From contig JAVTVX010000001.1 of assembly GCA_033439265.1 (NCBI GenBank), positions 21,470,608 through 21,534,607 of the forward strand: 64,000 nucleotides of DNA, written 5' to 3'. This DNA is from Dillenia suffruticosa (Eukaryota; Streptophyta; Magnoliopsida; Dilleniales; Dilleniaceae). Of the stretch, positions 1 through 15,300 are shown piece after piece. Each line of letters starts with the position of its first letter. The stretch's first letter is position 1. The notes under the pieces are model-generated. The model saw only the letters and a list, made by a program, of their open reading frames with translations. It had not been told where the DNA came from and ran no database searches. Made by a program: the position numbers and the translations under genes.

Positions 1-347
1 TTGCGCTTCATGTCCCTACAATTACAGGCGAAGATATTACTGGACAGTAGATTGAACTGAGGTTCTCTAATGTCCAAGGAAGGCACAGACACATCCACTA
101 TAAACAGTTAACCATTCAACAGTACTGTAACAAACCAAATAAAAAGCCAGCGTCACTTGTTGAGATTACCAAACCAGAAAATTCCCCACTTCCCAAACCA
201 AAACAAAAAGGAACAATTCATACAACTAGATGAATGCACCTCTTTTGGGTCAATCAAACATTAATTCTAACACACTAAAGGCAAGCAAACTAAGGTTGTA
301 TTGTGTCCTTGCCAACCTTTTGACTTAAGAGTAGACTATAATGCAGA
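1..347 (-). other. 3' flank / probable 3' UTR of FCA
   Basis: This stretch lies directly downstream of the FCA stop codon on the minus strand. It has no coding potential of note and probably holds the FCA 3' UTR. I see no canonical AATAAA on the minus strand here, so the poly(A) site may use a variant signal or lie outside the window. Confidence 0.5.
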
Positions 348-3300
348 TCAGAGAGATGTACCTGCAGTCTTATTCTTCCACATCCAGTCCTGTGCAGTCT
401 GAAGCCCCTACGGCATACAAAGATAAAAGAAATTAAGACAAGCTTCATCAACAAGAATTTCCATGATGTGAATAGAATGAAAGATAAAAGAGTACCTGTT
501 GGAATCGTGCAGGATCATTAACAGAAGTAGCAGTTACCTGCTGACCAAACCCAATATCATGTGTATTCAATACTAACAAATTACAGGGTGAACAAGAAGA
601 ATATGAACAGCATGACCATTTCAACAGAGTAAAAGAAGGATTATCCACTAAAGATGATGCTTTGACCATATTATTATCTAAGAATAATGTAAAACAATTG
701 ATACTGATGTAACAGATGGATAAGTAAACTCTGAATAAAAGTCGTCTATGACCTGCGTTATATTCTACATGCTTTATTAGTTTCTCAAAACATGTCCTGA
801 CACAAAAAATCATGCCCATAGCAATTCTAGCTGGAATCAAATAGACCAATTATATTCCAAAGCTATTATTCTAGTCCAAGAATTTGTGTGACCTATGACT
901 ACCACACAGAAGTAGGCCTATTATAAGTGAGTTTGCCAGTTCCTACTTGCCAAGACATTTCAATTATTTGCCAAGAACAATAACCAGGCTCTCTGAAGAA
1001 AAGGCATGTTAGTATAACCAAATTACCTGCACATTTGTGCGAATGGTAGGCCCAGAAGGTTGATACCGGAATCCCAAAATGTTTAGTTAGTATAATAAAT
1101 AGGGAGAGGAGAAAGAGGGAAACCTTTACAAATGACTTAGAAAACATCTAGACAACTAACCAAATGTAAGGGTCACAACTGACTTAAAAGTATATACAAA
1201 CAACTAACCGAAGGTAAGGGTTGCTGCATTTGCTGGTGGGGGTGGATCTGTGACTGAACCTGGGTTGGAACCTGTGCCTGTTGTGGCTGAGTTTGAACCT
1301 GTGCCTGTTGCAGCTGAAGAACTTGCTGAGTGGGCACAACTTGTGGTTGTGGGTATGATTGAGCTTGAGGCTGCTGAACAGATGGCTTCTGCTGCAGTTG
1401 CTGTTGTTCAAACAACACCAACTCCTCAGGCTTTTCCCACTACAAGGCATGGCAACAAAGCATTTTAGAACACAAACAGCACTATGTAAGAAGCCACAAA
1501 AGCAGAGAAGAGGTCAGTAATGAATTTCCTACCTTACTCTCACCAGTCACATTATTATAATAATATTTGTATCCATCTGGAGAAGTGTGCTCCGTCCAAT
1601 TGCATTTCAGGGGACCAACAGTGTTGGTTCCTGGCAAAGTAGGCGCGGCAGATGCACTTGAAGGCATCTCAGCAGTTGCAGTCGTAGCAGGATTGGTAGA
1701 TACAGTCTGTTGTGCCAGCCCAGTCCACTGAGACTAAGCCAAGTAAAAAAAAAAAGAATGTGAGCTCCAACTTTCTAAAAGATAAGGCCCCTACTCTAAT
1801 TTCTCAAGGCCAGCAGAAACCTAGCATGGAGAGTTTATACATAAAAATGGAATCCGAATAATGTGTCTTCCAGGTCAAGAGAGACTTATTGTCATACATG
1901 TGAAGATAAAAGTTAAGTTATTTTTAATAAACTTATAGCAAGAATACTGTGAGTAGTAAATACAGTCATAATAGATAAACGGAAACCATCCCCTCCAAAG
2001 CAAACCTAAATGACCAAAAGGATAAAAAGTATCTAGCAACTAAAAACAAATATGCCACAAGAAATTAAGCAACAACTGCATTGCAAAGCCCACTAAGAAC
2101 ATAAGCTTAATTCCATGCAAAGTCACTAAAGCTAGCCCTGGATCTACAGAGATGCTATAACCACAGTAAAGATTCTCAAAACCTAATTGGTAAAACACCC
2201 AGACACACTATCACACCTGCTGTTTGGTAGCCTGTGAAGCCTGCTGCAGCATCATATTTTGATTTGATGGTTGCATCAGCTGCAATTGTTGTTGCAACTG
2301 AGAAAATGCCTGTTGGGACGATTGAAAACTTGCTTGTAAAGATTGAGTCTGTTGTGACAACATCTGAGCTAACTGAGAAGGGGACTGCTGGAGTGGCGGA
2401 GGGAGTTGCTGTGGGACAGAAGAAGGGAGCTGCTGCTGATTTGGCATAACAGTTAGAGACTGTGGCTGCAAGTTAATATTTGGAGAAATCTGCTGCACTG
2501 TTGCTAATGAGGAAAGCTGCTGAACCTGAGGCTGAGAAACAGGAGGCTGCCCACTCATCCCAAAAAATTGGGATGGCTGCGCTTGACTCAATGAGGTTGG
2601 GCCGGTAGAATGAGGAGCTTGTAGTTGACCAAACTGCCGCATTGGTATGTTTAGAGGTGGAGTTTGTGAGTAAGATGTTGGAGCTTGTGTCTGCAGCTGC
2701 AATGAGGGAGGCCCATCCTGAGAAGACTGCAATGGCTTCGGTAAGGGCGATACTTGAGGGCCAGAAGATGGGATTGGCAAGGAAGGCAGACTAAAACTCT
2801 GGATAAAACCAAAGGGAGAAAAATGAAAATTTGCTCAGTTTACTCCAGGAGTCGTAGTAATTGAACAAACTTGTCAAATTCATACACACCTGCTGCTGTG
2901 GGGCAGAAGAAGATGGCACTGCATGTCCAGGAAGAGAACCTTCTATGGGGCCACCAGGACCCCCCAGGGGACCACCCTGTACATATTGCGCACCGCATGT
3001 AATGAGGCTAAAGTTGACTAAAGTATGGCATATACTATTGCATGAGACAAGAAAGGAAACTTTACATTCTCTTCTGCTATACAAAAGAATTCAGTGAAAA
3101 TAAATAATTCCAAAAAACAAGCAGAATAAGGACTTTGGCATATCAAACTAGATATTGACACAGCTGTTCAGGAGGTGAATACCCAGAAAACATTAGTTTA
3201 CATATGCAGTATATGGGGGTAGACTTAGAAGCTTAGACAACTACATGAAGTTGTACTTTGCTTTCACCATATACTACACATTTTATTATGCATGGCTTTG

Positions 3301-6300
3301 AACATTAAGCACATATAAAATAAATTTAAACCAATACTTAAACAAATTTTGGAACATACACAAATAACCAAAAAGCAATTCCATCTAAAAGTAATTCCAG
3401 AACAATTATCACCAAAATAAAATAAAATAAAAATTAGTATGAATCTATAATTATCAGGGAGTACAAATGTTGTGTGCGTGCAAGAGAGAGAGAGAGAGAG
3501 AGAGAAGGGGGGGAGAGAACAGAACATCTATCTACAAGCTGGAATCAACCAGGCGCTTACCTGAGCTGAAGACAGTGGCACATCACCAGATCTTGGGGGA
3601 AAATTGTTCCCAAAACCCGGCATGCCAACATTGGATGATGGCATGCTCTGTGGACTCATTGGATGCCAAGCATTTGGTGGAGGACGAACCCCCATTGGTT
3701 CACCAAGATTGGGTGCAGGTCTGCAAGATAAAGTGCAACCAAAGCTTAGAAAAACAATAATCCGGGAAGCAGAAACAAGCTAAAAGACCTTTCCTAGAAA
3801 TAAATTACCGAATGACAGGTGGTGGAAAACGAGGGCCCACACCAGGACCTCCAAATGCAGTTCCTCCCCTGAAACGGTCAACGCAACAATGATTCAGATA
3901 CTCCAATTGTGGGTTTTCCTGATGGAAATTCCTAACAAGGAGAGAGCAAAAACATGTTTCCACACAGAAATTTGAACAAACCCTATGTTACAGAAACCGC
4001 TTGAGTTAAGATCATAACATTGTCTGCCAGAGATTGAGCAATCCACACCAATCCAACTATAGAATTTTAATGTCCAACAGCTAATTCCCTTTCCCATCCC
4101 CTTCCCCCACCCCCCCAGGGGGCACCTTGCTTCATGCAAAGGTGAAAACAAATATATAGTAAAAGGGAAGAGAAACACCTCCTGGTAAACGAGAGAGAAA
4201 GGTAAGCATGCGAGTCACGTCATTATCTGGTTAAGCATGTGAACTAATGCATACGATATGCCACACGCAGATAACACCATGTTGAATGAAGAGGTGCAGA
4301 AACTTTTCAAGTAAATATAACATGGAGCAAGCAAGAACCTGGATTCTCCTGCCCTTGGCCTCTTGGGATCAGCAAACCGAACAGTCAAAGGCTGATCACA
4401 ACCCTAAGAACCATAGAGAGAAATGGCTTCATTTCAAAACAAGGAAAAAAAAAAGAAAGAAAAAAAAACAACCTCCAAAATATAAAAACTCAAGGTAATT
4501 GAGTGCTTCCAATAACCATTAGCAATAGACAAGATCATGTCAATTCTTACCCTCATTGTATAGATTCCATTCAGAGCATTTATAGCAGCCATTGCCATAT
4601 CTCTCTGGGAATATTTAACAAATCCACATCCTAGCAAGAAAGAGGAAAATATGGGTTAGGAAATGGGTGACCAGGGACAAGCAAACTTGTCATGCCTAAA
4701 TGAAGATGGGACCGTTTTCCTTCCAACAAATCTAAAGCAAGAAACAAATGGCCTGCGAACGCTAATATGCATCAAATCCATAATCCTACCATACCAGCAA
4801 TCCACATCTCATAACTCACTGATACATCTGATATTCATTCAACCATTTGATTCAAGTTGAACGAATCAAAAGATGGCCAATGGTGGATACCCAAGTGTTC
4901 CTCAATTGGACCCAGGTGCACCAGCCATGTTTTTTTACCAAAATCAAATGACCTGTTTGATCCTATAATATAAGAAATCATGCCAAATTCTTTTCCTATC
5001 AATTAACATTTAGTATTCAAAGGATTAAACAAATAAAGAAGCAACCAAAAAAAAAAAAATGGAAGGAGACATGTACAAGTGTCATGCAAAGACCTAGTGT
5101 AGTTTGTAGATTTGAGTGGAGGCTATTACCCCCAAAGTTTATAGTGCAGAGCTGCCACACGGAGATGGCTTAGTAGAAAGCAGTAAAATGATAATATATT
5201 TTGCCTTATTATTCACAAGTAGTGTCAGTCACCTAAAACAAAATGTAAATACTTCTATCACAACACCAGGACATACCACGACTTTGCTTTAATTCATCAC
5301 GCATAAGGTACACGTCTTCTACACGGCCATAAGGTGCAAAAATCTGAAAATAAAAATTATGGTCATTAGTCACAATCCTGCAACCTCAAAATGAAAATTT
5401 CAAGACCAAGAGAAAATCAATGAGATTGCAGGGTATATCCACCAAGGACATTGACTAAATTAATTTTATAGTGAATGCTGAACAGCCAGTTCCAAGAAAA
5501 GTAACCAATGCAAATTAAATAATTAATAGTACATGGAGCATACTTCCTCAATTTCTTTCTCCGTAGCTTGTTTATTCATTGATCCGACAAACAATTTGAA
5601 CTCAACTGCACCTACCAGAAAAAGAAAACTAAATCAAGCAGAGAACCTCACAAGATGGGGCTAGGGGCAAGCATACATTTAGCAACATATGAAGGTACAA
5701 GAAAAATTATAAAATGGAGTGGGGAAAGGGTGTGTGCATTATCAGTTCATGGGCACATAAGAAGTATAAGAATGCAAGGACTTTTAGAGATGGAACCAAA
5801 CTATTACTTTAGCAGGATTGTGGAAACAAGTGCATAGAATATTGGAAGCAAGGAACCTTACAGCGGTTCACAAGATCAAGGGTTCTGACCATAGCATCAT
5901 ATTTGTGGGCCAAATAAGTTGGAAAATCAATTAAAGCAAAGTGGAAGGCAATAAACTATTACCAAGGCGCTCTCTTTCACCATCAGCATATCTCACTTGG
6001 ATAGGACCCACTCCCTGCATAAGACAAGAACAAAAGTGCATGAATAGTGGAACACAAGAAAGGAGCATTACAAAGTTCAATAAAAAATAAAAACTTACCC
6101 CAGGTAGAGTAAACTGATTATGCAAAGCTCTAATAGCCCTATCAGCTTGTTCTGAAGTAGCATATTTTATGAAGCAACAACCTGCAGAAGTAGAGAATTT
6201 GTATCCTGATCTCATAAGAACAACTAAAATAATTAAAGTAATGAGCATTGGAGGAGACAATTCCAAAAATCTGTCCAAGGAGGGAGCAAGTTGCAAGTAA

Positions 6301-9300
6301 ACTAGAGCAAAATTAGTTACCACCGAGCAGTTTGTTAGCCTAAATCAAGAAAACTACAATCAAAACTATTATTGCCATTAAAACCTATGCCACAAGCACC
6401 ATAATGGCGCTGTTCCGATAAAAATATTAGAATGATAAGTTCAACATATGTTGGACTTGAGAAAAACCAAGTCTACATATAAACAACATCAAAAGCTCAG
6501 CTGCACCAGTTGAAAGCTTAGAACCAAGCGAGAATTTACCATGCAATGATGTCCTAAATAATCAAAATCACGCATAAGCTTATAGGCTGCCTGTAAGGGG
6601 ATAAAGCTCATGAAGTATTTTTAGTTGAACTTTCTGATCAGTACCATTAACATCCGACCCACTAACAATGGAAATGGACAATCAGTAAGATCCTCAATAA
6701 TAGTTGAAGTTATCTTGCACTAGGGTCATAAAGATAAGATCACATCCCATAACCAATATATGTTTTACAAAAGATCTGGCCTATTTAAGAGGTCTAATGC
6801 TACAGCTGATGGGTATGAAAATATGCCCAGAACTTGCAAAAACTAAGCATTGCACAGTACTAAGTCAATTGACCAAAACAGCGATCCTCATGTCCAGTTC
6901 TTGGGAGACATCAAAATTTGAAGAGAAGAGCCTACAAGTTTGAGGTGCTCACACTGCTACATTACAACAGTGTACACCAAAACTCCAAGCAATCAATCTA
7001 AGAGCAACAGACAGCTTTATTGATATAGTGGGAAGCATTGGAGTTACTAAAAGTTATTCCCACCCCTCAACCCCCCCCCCCCCAGGGGGTTGGCGAGAAG
7101 AAAGGAAAAAGGTTAAACATAGAAACAACTTGAGGAACTTGAGAATAACATGTATTGTAACATAAGTAACAAATGGCAGAAGAAAACAGAAATGTGCAAG
7201 TGATCATAAAAGCCTAAAAATTGCTAACTGGCACCTATTTATATGATATTCAAGACACCAGTGTAATCATGCAAGACCAAATATTTATACCCCAAAAAAA
7301 ACCCATCCCATTCCTCCTGGATTGAAAACTCCTAAAGCATACACAATACACTTTTGCAAAATAAAACCAGTAGACCTATTATAGTCCTCTATTTGTCACT
7401 AGAATATGTTCCAAAAAAAGGGAGAAAGAATTTGTTATTCTACAATATGGCAACCAGAAGTTGTGAAAGCCGAGCTCGCATACAGAAATGAACATGGCAA
7501 TTAAAATATCTTAAGAGATATAGCAACATTGAAATTTACATTAGTTGCTAATGAAATTTCCCAATCTCACTTGTACCTTTGACATGTTTCGAGCACAACC
7601 TAACCAAGACCAAATTTTAGTGAGATGCGCTTTTTGTTATCTAACACCAACCTTTTCTACAAAAGCCCTCCAAATTATATAAGTCAATGACTTCAATGAC
7701 CTTTTAACATTGCATTCATACTCTCATAATTTTTTCCAAATATAAAATTAATAAATAAATAGCCCACCATGTTAGCTTGTCACCCACGTATCCCCCTCCA
7801 AAAAGAAAAAGGAAAATATACCTGCATGTTCCCTAATTTTCAAAATATAAATTACTTGGTCATCACGTGTTGTCTCAGACACCAGCACATAGGATGTCTT
7901 TAGGTATCTATGCTTCATGGGCATCGGAACTAGGTGAAGTGAGTGAATACTGAAGTTCCTTAATGCATCGAAGAAAAAAATAAAAAATAACTGCACATGA
8001 TTAAACTGAAGTGAATCAACATGATTAAATTGAAGTGAATCAACACTTATAAACCCAGACATGTTCACCAACAATCTCATGCAGATATTCTACATCATGT
8101 TAAAAATAAGCTCCTTTCCACACAAAATGACCAATATGCCACAAGCAGGAGACGAGTTGATGATCTTATCAAATGATCAAATATCACAAAAGAGAGACTG
8201 AGCTCTGAATAGGTAAAGAATTTGGGAAAGGAATAGTGAGGTTCCAGGCAGATGGAGTAAGGCTTTCTAGGCCATCAGAGGCAAGAACTGACATGGATAG
8301 GAAATACCTTACAGTTCTTATCTTTTTACACTGAGTGGACCACACTAGCAATTACTTTAACATTCTTTGTTTACTGATTAGGAGCATGGGAAAAAGCTCA
8401 GAAAACTCAGAGATCAACATCACATACACCTCCAGCATGTAAATACATTGACCAAATACAACTTGTTCATGTTCAAGAAGATCAATGCCAAGAATCTGTA
8501 ATCTTTGTACAGCATAAACCACGAACTATATTTTCCAATGTGTGTGTGGGCGTAAAATTGGAAGGTAACAAGGCTTTTGCTTAAAATTACCATAAGGCAT
8601 CAGCAACCATGTCTGCGCTTACCAAACAGCATTCTATTGTTAGAAGGCATTTCAACATCAATCTAAAACTAAAGCAGGAAGTCCAGAGAGCAACGCTGCT
8701 CAGATCTTTTTGAAAGAGTACTGTGGCCTCGATTGTTAAGTTCAGGAACAATCAAAATAATTACCTGATATACAGGCAGATATAAAACAAAGCATCATAA
8801 TGTTATAAATAACAGCTTACATCCACATTAACACCAAAAAAAGTTGGGGACCAGTCCTGAACTCCAGAATTACAAACAAGATTGTCTGCTAAAAAGATCC
8901 CAAGAATCATGATAACAACCTTTAAGAGAACTACAAAGATTTACAGAGCAATGACAAATCCAAAATTAAGGAAGGAAAAGATGATGGAGAACAGAAGGCA
9001 AAGCAAAGAGGAGATATTTCCACTTATCCGGACTCAACATTAAGGATGTGCAGAATTTCATGCAAAATTGCAGCACCAAAAGGATAAACTGTAAAGCAAT
9101 CAGTAGATGCTTTGATGCTACCCGACCAAACAGCTGAGGATCACTTATATTTGCAAGCATACTTCTATCAAAGTATTGCAGCCTAGGGCAACCTTCCATA
9201 GGGTAGAAATTGCACAAAAAAAAGGAACAAATGACTTGAAATCCAAAATAGAATTCGGAATCTAAGGAAGTGGAACTAGCTTAAAAGGAAAGAACAAGGA

Positions 9301-12300
9301 TTGAGGAAGTGAAACCATACATTATTCAGATGAATATGGAAACCATACAATTCAAGTCTAGAACTCCCAAATTTAGTTCATGACAAGTTATCCAAAAACT
9401 AACAAAGGATAAAGCCATCAAACCACCATGTGTGACAATAAGGATTTTATACAAAGCAAGGTATAAAAACTATTATTTAGAGAGAGCCAAGCTTCCATTA
9501 GCTGTCCCAACATATAACAAATAAACATCACAGATACAATACTAGCATCACCACAGTAACAGTACTAATTTGAGGCCAGCTTAGCAACATGTCAATGCTT
9601 TGGTTAGTTTATCGGGAAAAAAAAATGCAACAACCCGCACAACCATATGATACGATCTAAACTACCAGAATTGTGTTGCCACAGCAGTTACAGATAAATC
9701 AGCAAAAAATTGACAGAAATGCCATTCAATATAAACGAAAGCCAAGAGCCCACATGAAAAAGTAACAGACATCAAATTTCCTGTAAAATGATTTATCATT
9801 TCCCAAGTAAATGTTCATAGCTTGGGCATAAGAGGAGATAAAAAAAGGAAAATAAGGTACCAGGAACATGTTAAATTGGCCATCTGGGAAGGGGGGAATT
9901 ACAACAGTATCTCCATAACAATCACACAGAACCAGAATTAGAGCTGAGCAGTAGCCCTTAGTTAACCACGAGAACAAGGGGAAAGAAATCAACTGTGCAT
10001 GATGTGGCAGAAATGCAGAGATGTTTATCCCAGAACCGATTATACCATATCAAAACAAGTCCAACAAGCTTATCATGTCTCCAAACCCTCAAAATCAAAT
10101 ATGTACAAACGCCAATATTGAATGCAAAACAGAATGTTTGCATCATTTTTTAAGCTACTATTATTCCTGTAGCGATTACAGAAAAGCCACAAAATTTAAC
10201 ATCTATGTAGAATGATTCAACTACATAATACATCCTTTAAAATAAGGGATTTACGGTTCTCACAGCCAAACAGAGTAACAAGAACTCATCCTAAAAAGGC
10301 ATAATAACAACGATATCAGATAAGACCATCGAATTTGATCCAACCACCACATCACCACATAAAATAATTAAAGCTGTTGCAAAGTTCTGAATTTGGGATT
10401 TTACAAAAAACCAAAAAAAAAAAAAAAAAAAAACAAACAGAGAGAAGAAGCACATAACAAGTTGACAACTTCATTTCGAAGGCAAGTTTATAATCAAGCT
10501 AGAAAAACCTAGGCCTCCACTCAAGAAACTTACATGCCAACAAGCTCAGAAACCAACTCACAATAGAAGAAACATAGAACAATTATAATTCCATTGCATA
10601 TTTTCAAGCAACCAACCAGTGCCTGACTCATGACTTTATCCACAAATTCAACATCTACTCAATAAGGAACATTGTCCAGCTATGAGCACATTGAGATTAA
10701 GGCTCGGTTTGTTGTTGTTGTTGTTGTTGTCCAGCTATGAGCATATCTCCACCAAGAAACCATAAGGGGAAACTAAAAACTGAAAGTATAGCTTATAAGA
10801 AGATAGCAAGACCAATATAATCTCCTCACAACAAGTTGACATCAAACATCGGCAAACAAAGTACACTACAAAAAGAAGCCAAGAGTGGGCCAGACAAGAA
10901 AGGCCACATAGCTAACCAAAACTAACAAATGTGCATGGGAATTCTAAGCTCACACCACTCTTCAAACAATCATTATGTGCTTCTACACTCAGATATGTGC
11001 TAAACCAAAAGACAAATAAGAAGCCCATGACTTAATCTTGACAGGATGAATTAATTGGTTTGTCAAAGCCATGTTAACTAATCCAAGTAAGAAATAGCTC
11101 TATGGACAACTTTTGAGTTTTCTGTTAAGAGCTACTACACAAAAATCGAGAAGAAACCTGAAGACTTATCACCAGAAATACACAAAACATTGTGAATAAA
11201 CAGGGTCTTGCCAAATTTTATCCAAACCACCACATAACAAAACACATCAAATGTCAATGACAAACTCACAAGGGAAAGGTCCCAAATCATGTGGACCATT
11301 AGTTCACGCACACCAGCAAATACGAGTTTCAGATAACATTCAAATGGCATATGACTTAACACAACTGCTTAAATAGTAAAATAAAACCACCGGAGCTCCA
11401 AGACAACATTCAAACCTACCACAACAGATCTGTAAGTTCAGGAAAACTGGAACCCTATAAGAGACCAAAAGCTTCACAGTTTAAATCAAAATCCTCAATA
11501 TACTTCTACATTAGACATTTAGCTTCAGACCATGCAATTTTGTCAAACTTAGAACAGAAAAGGGGCAACCCAGCCATATAACTGTGACACTGTTAACAAA
11601 TAAATCACTTTATAGTTTCTCAATAATGTGTGTTTAGCACTCACTCAATTTCTATTAGAAAACCATTTTAAATGTCTTGTACAACATTGTATCTAAACAA
11701 TCCAGACACAAAAAGCTACAGTTATGGCAATAGACACTCCCATTACAAATGACTTGCTGGGTAATGCCCCCCACAGCTGCAGCCAGAAGTACAAGAGCAA
11801 TATTTACGTGTCTTCAAAGGTGCCCAACGGCTATAGCTAACCATTTTTGTACAGTTGAAAATCTTTGCAAAAATTAACTGAGACGAAACATGAGCTTACA
11901 ATTGCTTCCATCAGCACCTCAGATGACCTGAAACAAGATATAGATACTAATAACAATAATGACTAGGAAAATAAATCTGTGCATACCTCGTTGTTGCCCG
12001 GTTCTTTTATCTCTGATCAAAGCAACCTCTATCACATTTCCATGTTCTTCAAACAGCGGCCGAATCTGGTTGAAAATCCACATCAGAGAGGAAAAAAATG
12101 AAACTGCAAAGTAGGTTACCAAGAAATAGATAGCACACAGCAACTTCAACAACTGATTCACACTTAATTATCCTTCTTGACCAGTAAAATTTCTCACAGG
12201 GAGAAGGGCACAGGGGATGTGAACTCCTAACATTTAATAAGATCAAGTCTACGAGTTGAATTACCCCTCAATTCTCATTGAGCCAATGACAAAGTGTGGC

Positions 12301-15300
12301 CAGTATTGCTATTTTCTCAAGCATTTCAGTACCAACTAAAGTAAACACTGAAAAACAAGGATTAATGCAAAAGGACACTGTAATGGACACTACGTATGAG
12401 GGAACACAACCAAAAACAATGGAACAACATAAGAACTTTAGAGTGAATTAATCATAATTACCTACTGTATGATGAAACATCATATGAACTTTAGAGTGCA
12501 TTAATCATAATTATCTACAGTAACTCTAAAGTGTTGGAAAGAATCCTAGAAAAATTCAAGAAGTGCATGATGTTCCAAAGGATAATAAAAAATGGAACAC
12601 CCCACATAGGGAAACTAACATGTGTTCTTCAAGTTTTAAACACAAACACTGTCCCTTTTTTAGTAAACATGCCACATGCCAAAGGTTCCAGGTTATATAT
12701 GATTCAAGGCCCAATAAAAAGTAATATGTATACAATTATACATCTAAAGGAAACCAATTAAAAGGAAGTATATTTCTACCAACTGCTTAATTAATGTGAG
12801 GAGTTCTGCAACATAGGAGAGTCTAAGCAAGATTCCTAACAGTAACTTGCATGTTTGTATGTATGCATGCAGTCTCGTGCAAGTCCAAGTACGTTTGCAC
12901 CTGGGTGTTTGCGTAGCAAAGGAGAGTTCATTTGTTTCAATCATCATAATTCCCAAATTATCCTTAAATGTACATCTGTCATATGTTATCCCCAAAGTAC
13001 CCCCAAAATATCTAGACAATGTGAATCATGTCCTGCAACATGTCCAGGCTTCATTGGCTCTCCCAAATTTCAGTTTTGCTTTTAATTTTTTGGATCATGG
13101 CTCTTTTATCTGAAATATAAATAAGGTAAATATTAATATGCCCTTTTGTGTTAAATGAACACACGAAAAATGCAGGTAAAGACCTACAAAATATCACTTG
13201 TTCTTTGTCTTGCGTTGCAAGGGATGGAATGCTATTCATAAGGAACACATGACCTATCTTGCAGCAGCAATATATGTGTCACCCTGTGGTTAATTCCATT
13301 ATTAAATAAAATAAAAATCAAATTGTAAGTTGAAAAATTGCCAACTACCACCATAACCCCTGCTAGTTAATGTGACTTAGATTGAAATAAGTAAAGAAGA
13401 CCAAAAAGAAAAATTTCCACCAACATACTACGCTTTTTTTTCATGTATTTTTCTATGAGACATCAAAGTTTTATTGTATTTTGCTACCATATGTTTGGAC
13501 CCTATCGGTAAGCTAGGAATCCTCTGCTTTATTACTCTTTGCTTTTGTTTTTTACTGTATTGAAAATTTTATTATTATCAATATGACTGAAAACATCCAA
13601 ATAGAGTTTATGTAGAAAAGAAAGTCAAAAAAAAATACTAATTAATTGTTAAATTTTATAAAGGAATTTAACCACACACCGCCAAAAAAAATCTATCATC
13701 CCCACCTAAAGCATGCGGTTACCCAACTAATATATATAAAACATATAACATGAGTACGATAATAATAAAGACATCTAAAGCGTAAATCATAAAGGGAATG
13801 CAGATTCTACTTTCTTAACCAGCTTAATAAAAAAGCTAGCTTACATCTTCCTCCCTAGCAGTATTTGGAACAGATCCGACAAAAAGTTTGGCATAACTTC
13901 CGCCATCATTGTGATCTGAGAAGAAACAAGATTTCAGTTGACAAGGACAGGTAGAAACAACAAATATACATTGAGGATGATAATAGTTAACCATAACAAT
14001 CAAAAATGGCGGACAACATATTAGGACAGAAAGAAATTAGCTTGCGCAGATGCTCAAGGTGATGATAACATAATGCGCATTATATCTACTAAACACTACA
14101 AACAGCAACATGTATTCCATGCCTTGTAACACACTGAAGTGGTCCCACTTGTTAATGTTCTTTGGTGAAACATAGGATAAAACATTCAAAAGATAACACA
14201 AAACTAGTACAAAGGAGGTATCTTAGTTGAAAACCAACAAAGCAGAAAGGAGGTATCTTAGTTCAAAACCAACAAAGGAAAAATTACACCAAAGGCATGA
14301 AAGAATCAAAGAGGCATTGAGCACTCCAGAAACAACCATTTCTGTTTGCAATGGTAAGTTCAACCAATTAGAGTAAGCAGCTCCTTTCAGTCAACATTGT
14401 CTAAGTGAACAGAAAGCAACTGCCCTTTAAACTTGATACTTAGTATTCCTCTGTCCACCATCCCTACATGCCCTCCCAAGCTACAAGTACAATCCCTACC
14501 TAATTCCAGCAGCATAGACCAATTTACACTGACATTAAGAAGTCACAGTGCAACTAAAAGAAAATGCTTAATGACTTATCTCCCTCTTTGTGAATATACT
14601 ATATTTGCTGACAACAACCATTCCTCTTCTCCTAAGATTGTCTTCTGTTAGAAGCTTCCCATGAGATGAGACCAACCTCTGCAAAATCCCTGCACCACCA
14701 AAAGCCTATCAAGGAAACACTGTCTTCATCCTTCCACCAAAATCCTGAGAAACAAGACTTCCTTGTAAACAAAGAATTTTGAATTCCAAATCGCTCCCAT
14801 GCTACATTTCTAACAACTAAATGGAAATACCAACAACCCCCTTACTCTTAATAGATGCAATAGAATACAAGAACATCCCTTTCAACTATAAAATTTTTTT
14901 AGATAGAAAAAAAAAATTGTATTAGATGTAATAAAAAATGTACGGAAATTTCAAGGATGATAAATCCTCAACAATTGGAAAAAGGAACAAAACAACAACT
15001 GATGGATAACTATTCTCCAATCCCTTCTTAACTTTCTAAGCCATAATCATTCTAAATCCATATAATCATTATAAATCCAAGAGGCACGAGCGCACAAACA
15101 AGTATGAAATACAATTTTGTCCCATAGAAGAGAAGAATCTTGTCCCTTTTGTTTCACAAAAATTATAGCTTACAACTAGCCCAATCCTCCACGATAACAA
15201 AGTCCCATCTTGAATTATATTTCATATGTTTACAAGCATGAACTCCATCCTTAAAAATACAATATTTTCCCATAGAAGAGAGGAATCATGTCCGCTTCAA

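Noticed and set aside
13040-13062. CCAGGCTTCATTGGCTC resembles the miR166 core
   Set aside because: Only about 12 bases match the mature miRNA, the 5' part differs and no fold-back partner is seen nearby.
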